NCBI RefSeq assembly: GCF_000242915.1
Contig: NZ_AFRZ01000001.1
Location: 1,116,001 to 1,180,000 of the forward strand
Source: Sulfurimonas gotlandica GD1
GTDB lineage: Bacteria; Campylobacterota; Campylobacteria; Campylobacterales; Sulfurimonadaceae
Direction of reading: 5' to 3'
Length of the DNA: 64,000 nucleotides
A program made the translations under genes and the position numbers. How positions within the stretch are numbered: the first letter of the stretch is position 1; the number at the start of each line of letters is the position of its first letter. Shown here piece by piece: positions 43,684-54,119 of this stretch. The notes beneath the pieces were generated by a model. The model worked only from the letters and a program-made list of their open reading frames with translations, searched no databases and was not told the origin of the DNA.

Positions 43684-44280
43684 TTACGCTACCTTATCTA
43701 CCCTGAACCAGCCGGCTATAGAGTATCTTTTTTTTATAGCTGGTAAAACTTCATGTGGAAACTTCTCACTCAAAAAGACAACTAAAGTATTTGCTTTAGG
43801 AGGCACTTTTTTTAAAAAATTATTATGCTCATCATATATAACCAACTCTCCGCCATCTCCCTCTCTCCATCCTTCATTTAGGTAATAAACAGTGGTTACA
43901 ACGCGATTTACAGAGTTTTTAAAAGCATCTACGTGAGTCTCGTAAAAATCTCCTGTATTATATATAGCATAGTGACTTTCATAATATGTCAACACTAAAA
44001 AAAGTGTCTTATTCAGATACTCTTTAAGTCCATCAGCAAAAGCTAAAAATTCACTTCGTACCGAGCCATCATCATCTAACCAATGAATCTTATCTCGTCT
44101 TCTATTTGTATCTATATGCAATGCAGGGAAGTTTGAGATGCCTGCTCTTCTAAAGTTACTTTCTATTTTTGCATCTTGTAAAAGCAGGTGTGAGAGATTT
44201 TTACTTATAGCATTTTCTATTACTATATATCCATCATCGACTAAGGCATCTGTTATTTTTGAATATATAGCTTGGTTCAT
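43684..44280 (-). CDS. 2OG-Fe(II) oxygenase family protein
   Basis: A 198-residue protein of the prolyl 4-hydroxylase-like family. The Fe-binding triad is visible: HVD in FYETHVDAFKNS (about residues 117-119) and the late histidine in FPHEVLP; the 2-oxoglutarate-binding arginine follows in KRYSIAGWFRV. The substrate may be a protein or small molecule; none can be inferred from neighbours. Confidence 0.82.
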   Translation of the reverse strand: MNQAIYSKITDALVDDGYIVIENAISKNLSHLLLQDAKIESNFRRAGISNFPALHIDTNRRRDKIHWLDDDGSVRSEFLAFADGLKEYLNKTLFLVLTYYESHYAIYNTGDFYETHVDAFKNSVNRVVTTVYYLNEGWREGDGGELVIYDEHNNFLKKVPPKANTLVVFLSEKFPHEVLPAIKKRYSIAGWFRVDKVA

Positions 44281-44388
44281 ATGCGTACCTAATATTAATA
44301 GCGCATTGTAATCAGTTTTATTGTTTTTTGAGCATAGGAATGTTGTTTTATTGGTAATGTTTCTGAATTTTAAAGAAGTAATCTATTT

Positions 44389-44408
44389 AACACTCCATAA
44401 AGAGTGTC
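44389..44408 (-). terminator. Hairpin after nifU
   Basis: On the minus strand ACACTC pairs with GAGTGT around a short loop just after the nifU stop. No U tract follows, so this is a weak candidate. Confidence 0.35.
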
Positions 44409-44413
44409 AAATA

Positions 44414-45388
44414 CTAAATAGGTAGAACGCGAATGTTTTTAGAAAGTTTCTCTTTAAGAGTTGATTCGATTGCATAAAGTGTACCTGTTGAAGAAGAAGC
44501 ACAACCATTACAAGCACCTAAGTAACGGATATAAATATCAATATACTCATCACCTTTTTTAATGTCAATTACTTCCATATCTCCACCATCCATAACTAGG
44601 AACTGGCGAACACTCTCATCAATTACAGCATCTACTGCTTTTATCTGCTGAACTAAAGTCATACTAGCGAAATCTCCAGATGCACCTGCATCAGCAGCAG
44701 CTTTCATTTTCTCTTCATCCATCTCTTTACGAGTATCGGCTAAGATATCTACTAAGTACCACTCTCTAGCTTCGTGACCACCAGGCTTGATACAGCTTTT
44801 ACAGAATCCACCGGCTTTTGTATAGTCAGTAATCTGCTCAATAGTTTTAAGATCATTAAGACGAATAACCTCTCTAAGAGTATTCAGACTAACACGAGCA
44901 CATTCACAAACAATGATCTCTTCTTCAAAACTCTCAGCATCTACGCCCATGTAAAGACCAGCCGCTTTTTTAATAACATCGTAAGCCATAACTGAACAGT
45001 GCATTTTTTGAGGTGGAACTGCAGGAACATCTGGAGTATCACGAAGAGCCATCTCAACATCAATATTTGTAATCTTTACAGCTTCTTGTACTGTTTTACC
45101 AATACAAAGTTCAGTCATTACATCAGAAGATGCGATAGCTGTACCACAGCCAAAAGATTTGAATTTTGAATTTACAATCTTATCGTTTGCAGGATCTATT
45201 TCCCAGTATAAACGAACCGCATCACCACAAGACTCTGCACCGAAATCAGCAACAATTAACTTATTACCGCGTCCCTCTGCATCTGCCTCAAAAATCTCAC
45301 CTTGGTGCTGAGGGTTATTCATAAGCGTTGTTACTTTATTTGAATAAGCATCCCATAAAGATGCTCCTAACATATCTGCTTTTGCCAT
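44414..45388 (-). CDS. nifU: Iron-sulfur cluster assembly scaffold NifU
   Basis: A 324-residue, three-domain NifU. The N-terminal scaffold (1-130) has cysteines in ESCGDAV, GCGTAIAS and MHCSVM. The middle [2Fe-2S] domain has CECARVS and FCKSCIKPGG. The C-terminal domain holds GACNGCASSSTGTLY, the CxxC of Nfu. Together with NifS it builds Fe-S clusters; in Campylobacterota this pair serves general, not only nitrogenase, assembly. It follows nifS by 23 bp. Confidence 0.95.
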   Translation of the reverse strand: MAKADMLGASLWDAYSNKVTTLMNNPQHQGEIFEADAEGRGNKLIVADFGAESCGDAVRLYWEIDPANDKIVNSKFKSFGCGTAIASSDVMTELCIGKTVQEAVKITNIDVEMALRDTPDVPAVPPQKMHCSVMAYDVIKKAAGLYMGVDAESFEEEIIVCECARVSLNTLREVIRLNDLKTIEQITDYTKAGGFCKSCIKPGGHEAREWYLVDILADTRKEMDEEKMKAAADAGASGDFASMTLVQQIKAVDAVIDESVRQFLVMDGGDMEVIDIKKGDEYIDIYIRYLGACNGCASSSTGTLYAIESTLKEKLSKNIRVLPI

Positions 45389-45411
45389 AATATTCTCCTA
45401 TTTTTTATTTT

Positions 45412-46629
<1,218 letters not shown>

Positions 46630-46659
46630 TTACCTCATGAAATAGGATTATTTTTAATT

Positions 46660-46676
46660 AAGACAAAATTTGTCTT
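46660..46676. promoter_or_regulatory. Inverted repeat upstream of nifS
   Basis: AAGACAAA-A-TTTGTCTT, a perfect 8-bp inverted repeat with a 1-bp centre, 34 bp upstream of the nifS start codon. It may be the operator of an Fe-S or iron-responsive regulator; the binder is unknown. Confidence 0.45.
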
Positions 46677-46752
46677 CTTTTACTTTTGACATGATAATAG
46701 TTTTGTTATTACGATATGCTTAAACCAATCTGTACTTATGGATTATTTAAGC

Positions 46753-46758
46753 TATAAT
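46753..46758 (+). promoter_or_regulatory. -10 promoter element
   Basis: TATAAT in a GCTATAAT context, 42 bp before the start of the hypothetical gene at 46801. A second TATAAT at 46782-46787 is too close to the ATG to be the main element. Confidence 0.4.
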
Positions 46759-46800
46759 TATATTTATAAAATAATTTAATATATAATATAGGAATAAAAT

Positions 46801-47304
46801 ATGTGTAATTTCAATAAACATAGTGACGATACAAAAGAATTAATTCACTTGCTTATGACAAGGTTTGCGTCTTCTATTGGTGGAGCAAACTTTCTTTTAG
46901 GACTACTTGAGGCTATGAAAGAAAAAAAGCCTAATGCCCTTATGTTTAGCGCTTGTCAGATTAATTCTAAAGAAGCAACCATCAAATGGAATAAAAAAGT
47001 TTTTAAAGACAAACTTGACATTTTAGAAGAGGTTATCCGTTCACATAAAAGCTCAGAAGATCAAGATTTTAATATACTTGAGAGTGATAGTGAGAAAAAG
47101 AAGAAGAAAATCCTAAATATGGTTAAAGCTCTTGCACCACTAGAGTTTATTGTAACTCCCAATGATTCTGAGAATGGAGAAGGATTCACGTTTAAAATAT
47201 TTGAAGATATTGAAGATGGCATCGTAAAAATCAACCCTGTATTTGCAGCAATGTTTTTCTGTTCAACAGAATATATGAAAAAAGTTTTAAAATATAACTC
47301 TTAA
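46801..47304 (+). CDS. Hypothetical protein
   Basis: A 167-residue soluble, helical protein with a lysine-rich middle (EKKKKK) and two central cysteines. A hydrophobic stretch FAAMFFCSTEYM lies near the C-terminus. No family recognised. It is convergent with the diguanylate cyclase gene downstream. Confidence 0.6.
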   Translation: MCNFNKHSDDTKELIHLLMTRFASSIGGANFLLGLLEAMKEKKPNALMFSACQINSKEATIKWNKKVFKDKLDILEEVIRSHKSSEDQDFNILESDSEKKKKKILNMVKALAPLEFIVTPNDSENGEGFTFKIFEDIEDGIVKINPVFAAMFFCSTEYMKKVLKYNS

Positions 47305-47321
47305 AAATTTTATGCTTGAAG

Positions 47322-48059
47322 TCACTGAGTTAAGTTAAATACTTTAACGCAGTTTCTTCCTGCATCTTTAGCCATATACAGTGCTTTATCAGAGTGTTCC
47401 ATTACTTCATTTATGTCATCGTCTCTTAAACCAAAACTTATTCCGGCTGAAATCGTAATCTTTTGCTCTTTGCACTCAAAAGTTCTTCTCTCTATGCTCT
47501 CTCTTATCTGTTCTACTTTACGTAAGACATCTTGTTTATAGATTTCTGTAAAGATAATAACAAACTCTTCTCCGCCATAACGACAGAGTGTATCTCCTGG
47601 TCTGATAAGTGACTGCAGACTCAGAGCAAGACTTTTTAATATACAGTCTCCAGTTGAGTGACCAAGAGAATCATTGATAAGCTTAAATCTGTCTATATCT
47701 ATAAAGACCACAGCAAAATCAGTATCTTCTTTACGCAAAGATGTAAAATTTTCTAAAAAATTATTCAAATAGTGACGGTTATTCAGACCTGTCAGGGCAT
47801 CTTTAAATGCATATGTCACTGCTTTATTATTTACTTGATATAGCTCTTTTTTTATAGAAAGATATAAAATAAATATAATAAACACCGCAGAGGAAATTGA
47901 GAAAAACATCTCTTTGAAAATGAGATCATATATTAGAGCAATATCTTGAGCATCGTGATGTAGCACTAAAATTCTTACAATAGATAATACTATAAGAGCA
48001 GAAGCTACTATAAAGATGGCTTTATACACTAAGTGTTTTTTCTCATCATAGCTTATCAT
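47322..48059 (-). CDS. Small membrane diguanylate cyclase
   Basis: A 245-residue protein. Two membrane helices (about 12-30 and 47-67) precede a GGDEF domain with GGEEF and I-site RPGD five residues before, so it should make c-di-GMP with product inhibition. No sensor domain is visible beyond the helices. It overlaps the AraC-type regulator gene by one base (TGATG), so the two are coupled. Confidence 0.88.
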   Translation of the reverse strand: MISYDEKKHLVYKAIFIVASALIVLSIVRILVLHHDAQDIALIYDLIFKEMFFSISSAVFIIFILYLSIKKELYQVNNKAVTYAFKDALTGLNNRHYLNNFLENFTSLRKEDTDFAVVFIDIDRFKLINDSLGHSTGDCILKSLALSLQSLIRPGDTLCRYGGEEFVIIFTEIYKQDVLRKVEQIRESIERRTFECKEQKITISAGISFGLRDDDINEVMEHSDKALYMAKDAGRNCVKVFNLTQ

Positions 48060-48898
48060 CAGCCTACTTCCTTAAGCTTTTGCATCTGATATATCTGTAT
48101 CTTTTTATTTGCAACTTCATTTAGTATAACACTTGGACTTACCCCTAAAAACTTCTTAAATACTGAGTTCATATGAGAGTTATCACTATAAAGATACTCT
48201 AATTCTTTAAAAGTACACTCATCTTCTATGTATGCCAAAACTGTTCTACAGAACTTGGAAACAAAAATAAAATTCTTTGGAGTTAAACCGACAACTTTTT
48301 TAAATTGTCTCTCCATAGTACTTCTACTACATCCAAACTCTTTTGTAAGACTCTCTACAGTTACTTCAAAACGATATGAGTTTACTATTTTGTCGATTAC
48401 ATCATAAAGGGTTAGATGCGGACTATCCTGAGAATCATATATAGACTTCAAAGAAGTGTTTAAATACTCAAGCTCTTCTTTAATACTATTATGAGAATAT
48501 AGATTTTTAAAATATGTCTCTATAGTATCAGGTTCTAACTCTTCATAACTACTGTTCAATCCAGAAGCCTCTTTATTGAACAGTTTATAGTAACCAATAG
48601 GTGTCAGTTCTGCCAATATCACTGGGAATGTGATATCTTTTGAAAAATTCTCATTACAACAAACGAATTTTTCAACCTTATTAGTTTTCACACTTACTGA
48701 ATAATTTTTAGGGATTGAAAACTTATTATCTTCTTTATATATTTTTGTATATCCCTCTATTCCCCTGTTAAAAACTATAAAGTTACATCCGTTTGGAAGA
48801 AAGAGCAGACTCTCTACTCCCTCTAGTGAATTTACAATAACGTATTGCTTAACTATACTTTCTAGTTCTCGTGATGGAGAAAAAATATCATAAATCAT
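48059..48898 (-). CDS. AraC family transcriptional regulator
   Basis: A 279-residue protein. The C-terminal AraC HTH region (about 175-265) has the two-helix pattern: VESLTKEFGCSRSTMERQFKKVVGLTPKNF, then a second helix with FKKFLGVSPSVIL. The N-terminal 160 residues resemble cupin-like sensors of the family but no ligand is recognisable. It is upstream of and coupled to a diguanylate cyclase, suggesting regulation of that gene or of a shared target. Confidence 0.87.
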   Translation of the reverse strand: MIYDIFSPSRELESIVKQYVIVNSLEGVESLLFLPNGCNFIVFNRGIEGYTKIYKEDNKFSIPKNYSVSVKTNKVEKFVCCNENFSKDITFPVILAELTPIGYYKLFNKEASGLNSSYEELEPDTIETYFKNLYSHNSIKEELEYLNTSLKSIYDSQDSPHLTLYDVIDKIVNSYRFEVTVESLTKEFGCSRSTMERQFKKVVGLTPKNFIFVSKFCRTVLAYIEDECTFKELEYLYSDNSHMNSVFKKFLGVSPSVILNEVANKKIQIYQMQKLKEVG

Positions 48899-49011
48899 TA
48901 AATATAACCATTAGCCTATTATTTAAGTACATTGTACTAAATTATTATAGTTTTAAGTTGTGTTAAATCGTCAATAAACTTAGTTTCACTGCAATTTTAA
49001 ATCAGAAATGG

Positions 49012-49017
49012 TATAAT
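49012..49017 (+). promoter_or_regulatory. -10 promoter element for leuC
   Basis: TATAAT in GGTATAATCGCG, 32 bp before the leuC start codon. Confidence 0.5.
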
Positions 49018-49049
49018 CGCGAAATTATTACTTATTATAAAGGTTCATT

Positions 49050-50309
49050 ATGGCTCAAACTATAACAGAGAAAATATTTTCAGAGCATGTTGGAAGAGAA
49101 GTTTTTGCTGGAGAAATCATCCGATCAAACATAGACATGGTTATTGGAAATGACATTACTACACCAATATCTATCAGTGCTTTTAATCTAAGTGGAGCAG
49201 AGAAGCTTGCAAATCCAGATGGATTTTCTATTGTTCTTGATCACTTTATTCCTGCAAAAGATATAGCATCTGCTAACCAAGCTAGAATTTCTCGTGACTT
49301 TGCAAAAAAACATAAACTAAAAAACTTTTTTGATGAAAAAGATATGGGAATCGAACATGCGCTTCTACCGGAGAAAGGGCTTATTGTTCCAGGTGATGTA
49401 ATCATCGGTGCAGATTCACATACTTGTACTCACGGTGCACTAGGTGCATTTTCAACTGGTATGGGTTCAACTGACTTAGCCTTTGCAATGATTAGTGGCG
49501 GGAACTGGTTTAAAGTTCCTGAATCTATAAAAGTAAACCTAAGTGGAAAACCTGGCAAATACACTACTGGTAAAGACATCATCTTGGAGATTATCCGTAT
49601 GATTGGTGTTGACGGTGCACTTTATAAGACTTTAGAATTTACTGGTAGCACAATAGAGCATTTAAACATGGATGACAGATTTTCTATGTGTAACATGGCT
49701 ATAGAAGCAGGTGCTAAGAGTGGGATAGTTGCTTATGATGACATCACAAAAGAGTTCTTAGCAGATAAGGATTTAGCTCGCGAACCTAAGATTCATTACT
49801 CAGATGCGGATGCAGCTTATGTTCAAGTTTTAGATATAAATGTTGCGGAGCTTGAACCTGTAATTGCTTACCCGTTCTTACCATCAAATGGTCACTCAAT
49901 CACTCAAGCAGTTAAAGATAAGATCAAAATAGACCAGGCATTTATAGGGAGCTGTACAAATGGTCGCTTAGGTGATCTTAAGACTGCTGCTGAAATTTTA
50001 GACGGTAAAAAAGTTCACGAGGATGTTCGTCTTATTGTAACACCTGGAACTCAAAAGATTCTAAAAGAAGCGTACAGACTTGGCTATATGGACATTATCA
50101 TAGATGCAGGTGGAGTTGTTTCAAACCCAACTTGTGGAGCATGTCTTGGTGGATATATGGGAATACTTGGAGATAACGAGGTTGCTGTTTCTACAACAAA
50201 TCGAAACTTTGTAGGTCGCATGGGCTCTAGAAGTTCAAAAGTATATTTAGCAAACTCTGCTGTTGCTGCAATTTCTGCTATTACTGGTTATATCACAGAT
50301 CCGAGATAA
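49050..50309 (+). CDS. leuC: 3-isopropylmalate dehydratase large subunit
   Basis: A 419-residue aconitase-family enzyme for leucine synthesis; isomerises 2- to 3-isopropylmalate with a [4Fe-4S] cluster. Cysteine ligands are visible in IGSCTNGRLGDL and NPTCGACLGG. It is of the shorter HACN type (about 420 residues) found in Campylobacterota and archaea rather than the 470-residue enterobacterial form. LeuD is not adjacent. A homoaconitase role cannot be excluded but is less likely. Confidence 0.92.
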   Translation: MAQTITEKIFSEHVGREVFAGEIIRSNIDMVIGNDITTPISISAFNLSGAEKLANPDGFSIVLDHFIPAKDIASANQARISRDFAKKHKLKNFFDEKDMGIEHALLPEKGLIVPGDVIIGADSHTCTHGALGAFSTGMGSTDLAFAMISGGNWFKVPESIKVNLSGKPGKYTTGKDIILEIIRMIGVDGALYKTLEFTGSTIEHLNMDDRFSMCNMAIEAGAKSGIVAYDDITKEFLADKDLAREPKIHYSDADAAYVQVLDINVAELEPVIAYPFLPSNGHSITQAVKDKIKIDQAFIGSCTNGRLGDLKTAAEILDGKKVHEDVRLIVTPGTQKILKEAYRLGYMDIIIDAGGVVSNPTCGACLGGYMGILGDNEVAVSTTNRNFVGRMGSRSSKVYLANSAVAAISAITGYITDPR

Positions 50310-50340
50310 AGATTAGTATTTATATTAATACTAATCTTTT
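50308..50340 (+). terminator. Strong terminator after leuC
   Basis: AAAGATTAGTATT (50308-50320) pairs with AATACTAATCTTT (50327-50339), a 13-bp perfect stem with a 6-nt loop and T run, overlapping the stop codon. Confidence 0.82.
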
Positions 50341-50402
50341 GATGCATGGTTTAATTAAGATACATGCAGATATTATTTTAACAATATCTATAAAGGAATA
50401 AC

Positions 50403-51626
50403 ATGAAAAAACTACTACTAATCCCAGCTCTTTTGCTAGGTAATGTAGCAATCGCTACAGATTACAACTTCGAGATCACTCCTCTAATCGGCTATAACGT
50501 AGCTGAGGGCAATATCGATTTGGATAACTATGCAACTTTTGGTGCAGAGATTCAATACAATGGTCTTAATTCTATCATCAAGCCTGAGCTCTCTGTTTTA
50601 TACTCTAAAGCAAACTACAGCACTAACACACTCCCAAGTAATGCAGATACTGATGTATGGCGCGTCGCTTTAAATGGTGTTTATGAGTATAAAAAAATTG
50701 GATCTGTAATTCCACTTGCTAAAGCTGGTATAGGATATGAGACTATGGATGGTGGTAGCTACACTGGACAGACTGGTAATGCCGATAGCGTATTCTTAGA
50801 TACTGGAGTTGGTGCTAAAATTCCTTTTAACGACATGATTGCTTTAAAACTAGAAGCACTTTATATGCTTAAATATAATGACAATAGATATGACAATAAC
50901 TTAGCTGTTCTAGCTGGTCTAAATATTGCATTTGGGGAAAAAGCTCAAAAAGCGGCACCAGTTAAAGAAGAGCCTGCACCTGTTGTTGCAGCCGTAGTGG
51001 TTGATGGTGATGATGACAAAGACGGTGTTTTAAACTCTGTTGACAAGTGCCCAGCAACTGCTGCCGGCAAAACAGTTAATGATGAGGGTTGTTTCATCGA
51101 TGGCGATGATGACAATGACGGTGTTTTAAACTCTGTGGACGCATGTTTAACTACTGCTGTTGGAAAAACTGTTGATGCTAAGGGTTGTGAAATTGACGGA
51201 GATGATGATAAAGATGGTGTTCTAAACTCTAAAGATATCTGTCCAAACACTCCAATTGGTGACGCTGTAAACAGTGATGGATGTCCTGCTAAAATAACTC
51301 TTCATGTTAAGTTTGAAAACAACTCTGATGTTGTAAACACAAGCTCATATGATATCATTGAAAAATATGCAGATTTTTTAAATAACTACAGCTCATACAG
51401 TGCCAAAATTATCGGTTATACAGATAGCAAAGGAAGTGCAAACTACAACCAGAAGTTATCTGAAAAAAGAGCTAACGCTATTAAAAGCATGCTACTTGAA
51501 AAAGGTGTACCAGCTGATAGATTATCTTCAGTAGGAATGGGTGAAAGCAATCCTGTTGCAGACAATTCTACAAAAGAAGGTCGTGCACAAAACAGACGTA
51601 TCGAAGCTGAGTTAACTAAAAAGTAA
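50403..51626 (+). CDS. OmpA-family outer membrane porin with thrombospondin type 3 repeats
   Basis: A 407-residue protein. A signal peptide (1-19), an N-terminal eight-strand barrel-like domain (about 20-180), then three calcium-binding TSP3-like repeats built on GDDDKDGVLNS-x-D-x-C (about 200-300), then a C-terminal OmpA peptidoglycan-binding domain with SEKRANAIKSMLLEKGV and ENRRIE-like AQNRRIE. Paired cysteines in each repeat probably form disulfides. It is similar in layout to OprF. mobA starts immediately after its stop codon. Confidence 0.9.
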   Translation: MKKLLLIPALLLGNVAIATDYNFEITPLIGYNVAEGNIDLDNYATFGAEIQYNGLNSIIKPELSVLYSKANYSTNTLPSNADTDVWRVALNGVYEYKKIGSVIPLAKAGIGYETMDGGSYTGQTGNADSVFLDTGVGAKIPFNDMIALKLEALYMLKYNDNRYDNNLAVLAGLNIAFGEKAQKAAPVKEEPAPVVAAVVVDGDDDKDGVLNSVDKCPATAAGKTVNDEGCFIDGDDDNDGVLNSVDACLTTAVGKTVDAKGCEIDGDDDKDGVLNSKDICPNTPIGDAVNSDGCPAKITLHVKFENNSDVVNTSSYDIIEKYADFLNNYSSYSAKIIGYTDSKGSANYNQKLSEKRANAIKSMLLEKGVPADRLSSVGMGESNPVADNSTKEGRAQNRRIEAELTKK

Positions 51627-52199
51627 ATGCTAAATATTCCATGTGTCGTCTTTGCAGGTGGCAAAAGCAGCAGAATGGGAGAAGATAAGTCTCTTCTTCC
51701 TTTTGCCGGTTTCAACACTCTCACAGAATTTCAACTCTCTCGCTTAAAAAAAATCTTTAAAAACGTATATATCTCATGTAAAGAAAAAAGCAAGTTTGAT
51801 TTTGAAGCTTCATTTATTGAAGACGTAAAAACTGCTCAAACATTCGCTCCAACTGCCGGATTTGTTGCTATATATAAAGAGCTAAAAGAGGACTCATTTT
51901 TTGCACTCAGTGTAGATGCTCCTTTTGTAGGTCAAAAAGAAATACAAAAAATTATAGATGCGGATAAGCAGGATATAGATGCGACAATAGCTAAAACAGA
52001 GTTTGGCATTCAGCCTATGTGCGGCATTTATCACCGTTCACTTGAGAATGAATTTTCCAAGATGCTAGAAAATGACAATCATAAACTTGGTTTTTTGTTA
52101 AAATCATCAAAGACTACTTTCGTAAATTTTGATGATGAAAAGCCTTTTCTAAATCTAAACCACCCACACGAGTATGAAGAAGCCCTAAAACTTATATAA
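51627..52199 (+). CDS. mobA: Molybdenum cofactor guanylyltransferase
   Basis: A 190-residue protein with the N-terminal nucleotide-binding motif [19 protein letters not shown] (residues 8-26) that joins GTP to molybdopterin. MobA makes the guanine-dinucleotide cofactor of DMSO reductase-type enzymes; sulfite oxidase family enzymes do not need it, so targets lie elsewhere. It directly abuts the OmpA stop codon and precedes moaC by 53 bp. Confidence 0.9.
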   Translation: MLNIPCVVFAGGKSSRMGEDKSLLPFAGFNTLTEFQLSRLKKIFKNVYISCKEKSKFDFEASFIEDVKTAQTFAPTAGFVAIYKELKEDSFFALSVDAPFVGQKEIQKIIDADKQDIDATIAKTEFGIQPMCGIYHRSLENEFSKMLENDNHKLGFLLKSSKTTFVNFDDEKPFLNLNHPHEYEEALKLI

Positions 52200-52221
52200 T
52201 CAATATTTAACTCCTATTGGC

Positions 52222-52227
52222 TATAAT
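52222..52227 (+). promoter_or_regulatory. -10 promoter element for moaC
   Basis: TATAAT in a GCTATAAT context, 24 bp before the moaC start codon. Confidence 0.5.
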
Positions 52228-52251
52228 ATACAAAAAATAAAAAGAACTATA

Positions 52252-52722
52252 ATGAACCTAACTCACCTTGATGAAAATCAAAGACCAAAAATGGTCGACG
52301 TATCCGACAAAAGTCAAACCACAAGAGTTGCAGTTGCATCTGGTATAATTGAAATGAGCCAAGATGCTTACGATGCAATAGTAAGTGAAAAAACTAAAAA
52401 AGGTCCAGTTCTTCAAACTGCTGTTATCGCTGCGATTATGGGTGTTAAAAAGACTAGTGATCTTATTCCTATGTGTCATCCATTAAATCTTAGCGGGATT
52501 AACTGTGATGTAGAAGAGTTACCAGAACTTCCAGGTTTTAAACTAAGTGTTACAGCTAAACTAACAGGACAAACCGGTGTTGAGATGGAAGCCCTAACTG
52601 GAACAAGTATAGGTCTTTTAACGATTTACGATATGGTTAAAGCAATAGATAAAGGCATGATTATAAGAAACGTGCAACTAGAAGAAAAATCAGGAGGTAA
52701 AAGTGGAGATTTTAAACGATAG
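52252..52722 (+). CDS. moaC: Cyclic pyranopterin monophosphate synthase
   Basis: A 156-residue protein with the MoaC hallmarks: [18 protein letters not shown] near the start, [18 protein letters not shown] (about residues 64-81) and [20 protein letters not shown] later. With MoaA it forms cyclic pyranopterin, the first stage of Moco synthesis needed by SorA and SoxC. It overlaps the next gene by 20 bp. Confidence 0.95.
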   Translation: MNLTHLDENQRPKMVDVSDKSQTTRVAVASGIIEMSQDAYDAIVSEKTKKGPVLQTAVIAAIMGVKKTSDLIPMCHPLNLSGINCDVEELPELPGFKLSVTAKLTGQTGVEMEALTGTSIGLLTIYDMVKAIDKGMIIRNVQLEEKSGGKSGDFKR

Positions 52723-52972
52723 AACGGAGAAACTTGAACTTACTTACCCATGCTCTTGGGCATATAAACTTATTGCCGGTGAGAAAGAAGCACTAGAGAA
52801 AGCTATCCATGATGTTATTCTTGAGAGAGAGCACAAGCTGACTCACTCTAATAACTCTAAAGCTGGAAAGTATGTAAGCATGAACCTCGATCTTCTTGTC
52901 CATAATGAAGATGACAGAAACTTTATATATGAAGCCCTAAAGGCTCATCAAAATATCAAAATGGTACTTTAA
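52703..52972 (+). CDS. DUF493 family protein
   Basis: An 89-residue protein that starts with GTG and overlaps moaC by 20 bp; GGAGG-like bases lie just upstream. The pattern [25 protein letters not shown] with a C-terminal [10 protein letters not shown] strand fits DUF493/YbeD, an ACT-like fold of unknown function. It is cotranscribed with moaC by overlap. Confidence 0.78.
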   Translation: MEILNDRTEKLELTYPCSWAYKLIAGEKEALEKAIHDVILEREHKLTHSNNSKAGKYVSMNLDLLVHNEDDRNFIYEALKAHQNIKMVL

Positions 52973-52986
52973 CTAAAGGATTTAAA

Positions 52987-54045
52987 ATGGATTTAGAGAA
53001 ATTAAATAGTGATTTGACAAGCTCGTACAATCATAGATTTAAAAGTGTTGATAAGAGAGTAGCACACATAATGAATCATTTAAGCGATGATTTAAATATC
53101 CAGATAAATGATTTAAATCTTCACGAGATTAAAACTATTGCCACAACTATCTTAGATATTGAAACTCTTGCTCTAAAGAGTGATGTTGAATCTCTTTTAG
53201 CACAAAAAGAGCTTATTGAGAGAAATTTAGAAAAAAAATCTGAAGAACTTCAGCAGTCAAAATACAATGTTTTTAATGCAATAGAAACTCAACTAGAAAG
53301 TAAAAATGAAGCACTATCTAAACTTCATCAAGTTAAACTGCAATCTATAGACTTGTATGATTTTCTTAGTGAAATGGTTGAATCTGCAATCATTACTGCT
53401 CTTGAGAAAGATACTGATGGAGATATAAAAGAGACAACTCAAGAGGTAATAAAAGATATAACTTTTGAAGCTATAAAAGAGGGTTCTTTAAATACTATCA
53501 GAATAAGAAAAATATTATCAACAATACTACACTCAGCAGTAGATATTGCAGAAGCCTCGCCGACAAAAGCTGACGATATCTTAAATGCAACTCTTCATGG
53601 TATGAGAAGTGGTCTTATACGCTCTATTGATAGATTCAAAAAGAGATTAGCATACATGCCTGTAGAAGCGAAACATATCCTGATTGAAGACTATGATACT
53701 ATTATGGAAGATTTAAATCAAACAGATACTCTTTTCTCTCAAGTTGTTCAGACTCAAGCCAGTGAAAATACACAAGAGATAAGAAAAATACTTCTTGATA
53801 TCAACAAAGATATGCACTATGATTTAGAAGAGTTGGTACATATTTCTAAAGAGACTGCGGATGTTATGAGAGAGAGATTCTCATCATTTGCAAAAACAGC
53901 TGTTAAGAAGGCAGATACGGCTCTAAAATCTGAAGCGGCACAAGAAGCTAAGAGAATGGGTAAACAAGCCTGGGGAGTAGCTAAGACTGCTCTAGGGAGT
54001 GCAATAAAAACTGCTAAGGGTGCAATAGATAATAAAGATAAATAA
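52987..54045 (+). CDS. Hypothetical coiled-coil protein
   Basis: A 352-residue, almost wholly helical soluble protein with no cysteine, signal peptide or membrane segment. Residues 60-120 form a coiled coil; the C-terminus (about 300-350) is lysine/alanine-rich with repeated AKTA/AKKAD segments, amphipathic like membrane-surface helices. It starts 15 bp after the DUF493 gene with a good ribosome binding site (aaagga). No family recognised. Confidence 0.6.
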   Translation: MDLEKLNSDLTSSYNHRFKSVDKRVAHIMNHLSDDLNIQINDLNLHEIKTIATTILDIETLALKSDVESLLAQKELIERNLEKKSEELQQSKYNVFNAIETQLESKNEALSKLHQVKLQSIDLYDFLSEMVESAIITALEKDTDGDIKETTQEVIKDITFEAIKEGSLNTIRIRKILSTILHSAVDIAEASPTKADDILNATLHGMRSGLIRSIDRFKKRLAYMPVEAKHILIEDYDTIMEDLNQTDTLFSQVVQTQASENTQEIRKILLDINKDMHYDLEELVHISKETADVMRERFSSFAKTAVKKADTALKSEAAQEAKRMGKQAWGVAKTALGSAIKTAKGAIDNKDK

Positions 54046-54060
54046 AATCTTTATTGTCTA
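54026..54060 (+). terminator. Long hairpin after the coiled-coil gene
   Basis: AATAAAGAT (54031-54039) pairs with ATCTTTATT (54047-54055); with one mismatch the outer bases ATAGA/TCTAT extend the stem to 14 pairs. No long U run follows, so strength is uncertain. Confidence 0.5.
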
Positions 54061-54064
54061 TCTT

Positions 54065-54094
54065 CACAGGGTTTCGAGAAAAGATAACCTTGTG
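54065..54094. terminator. Second hairpin in the convergent gap
   Basis: CACAGGGTT (54065-54073) pairs with AACCTTGTG (54086-54094) with one G-U pair. It sits between the coiled-coil gene and the convergent DUF302 gene and may end either transcript. Confidence 0.4.
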
Positions 54095-54119
54095 AAAAAT
54101 CTACTTCTAAATTTAAGTT

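Noticed and set aside
51000-51290. CRISPR-like or other DNA repeat in the OmpA gene
   Set aside because: The three imperfect repeats are in frame and encode TSP3-type calcium-binding repeats of the protein.
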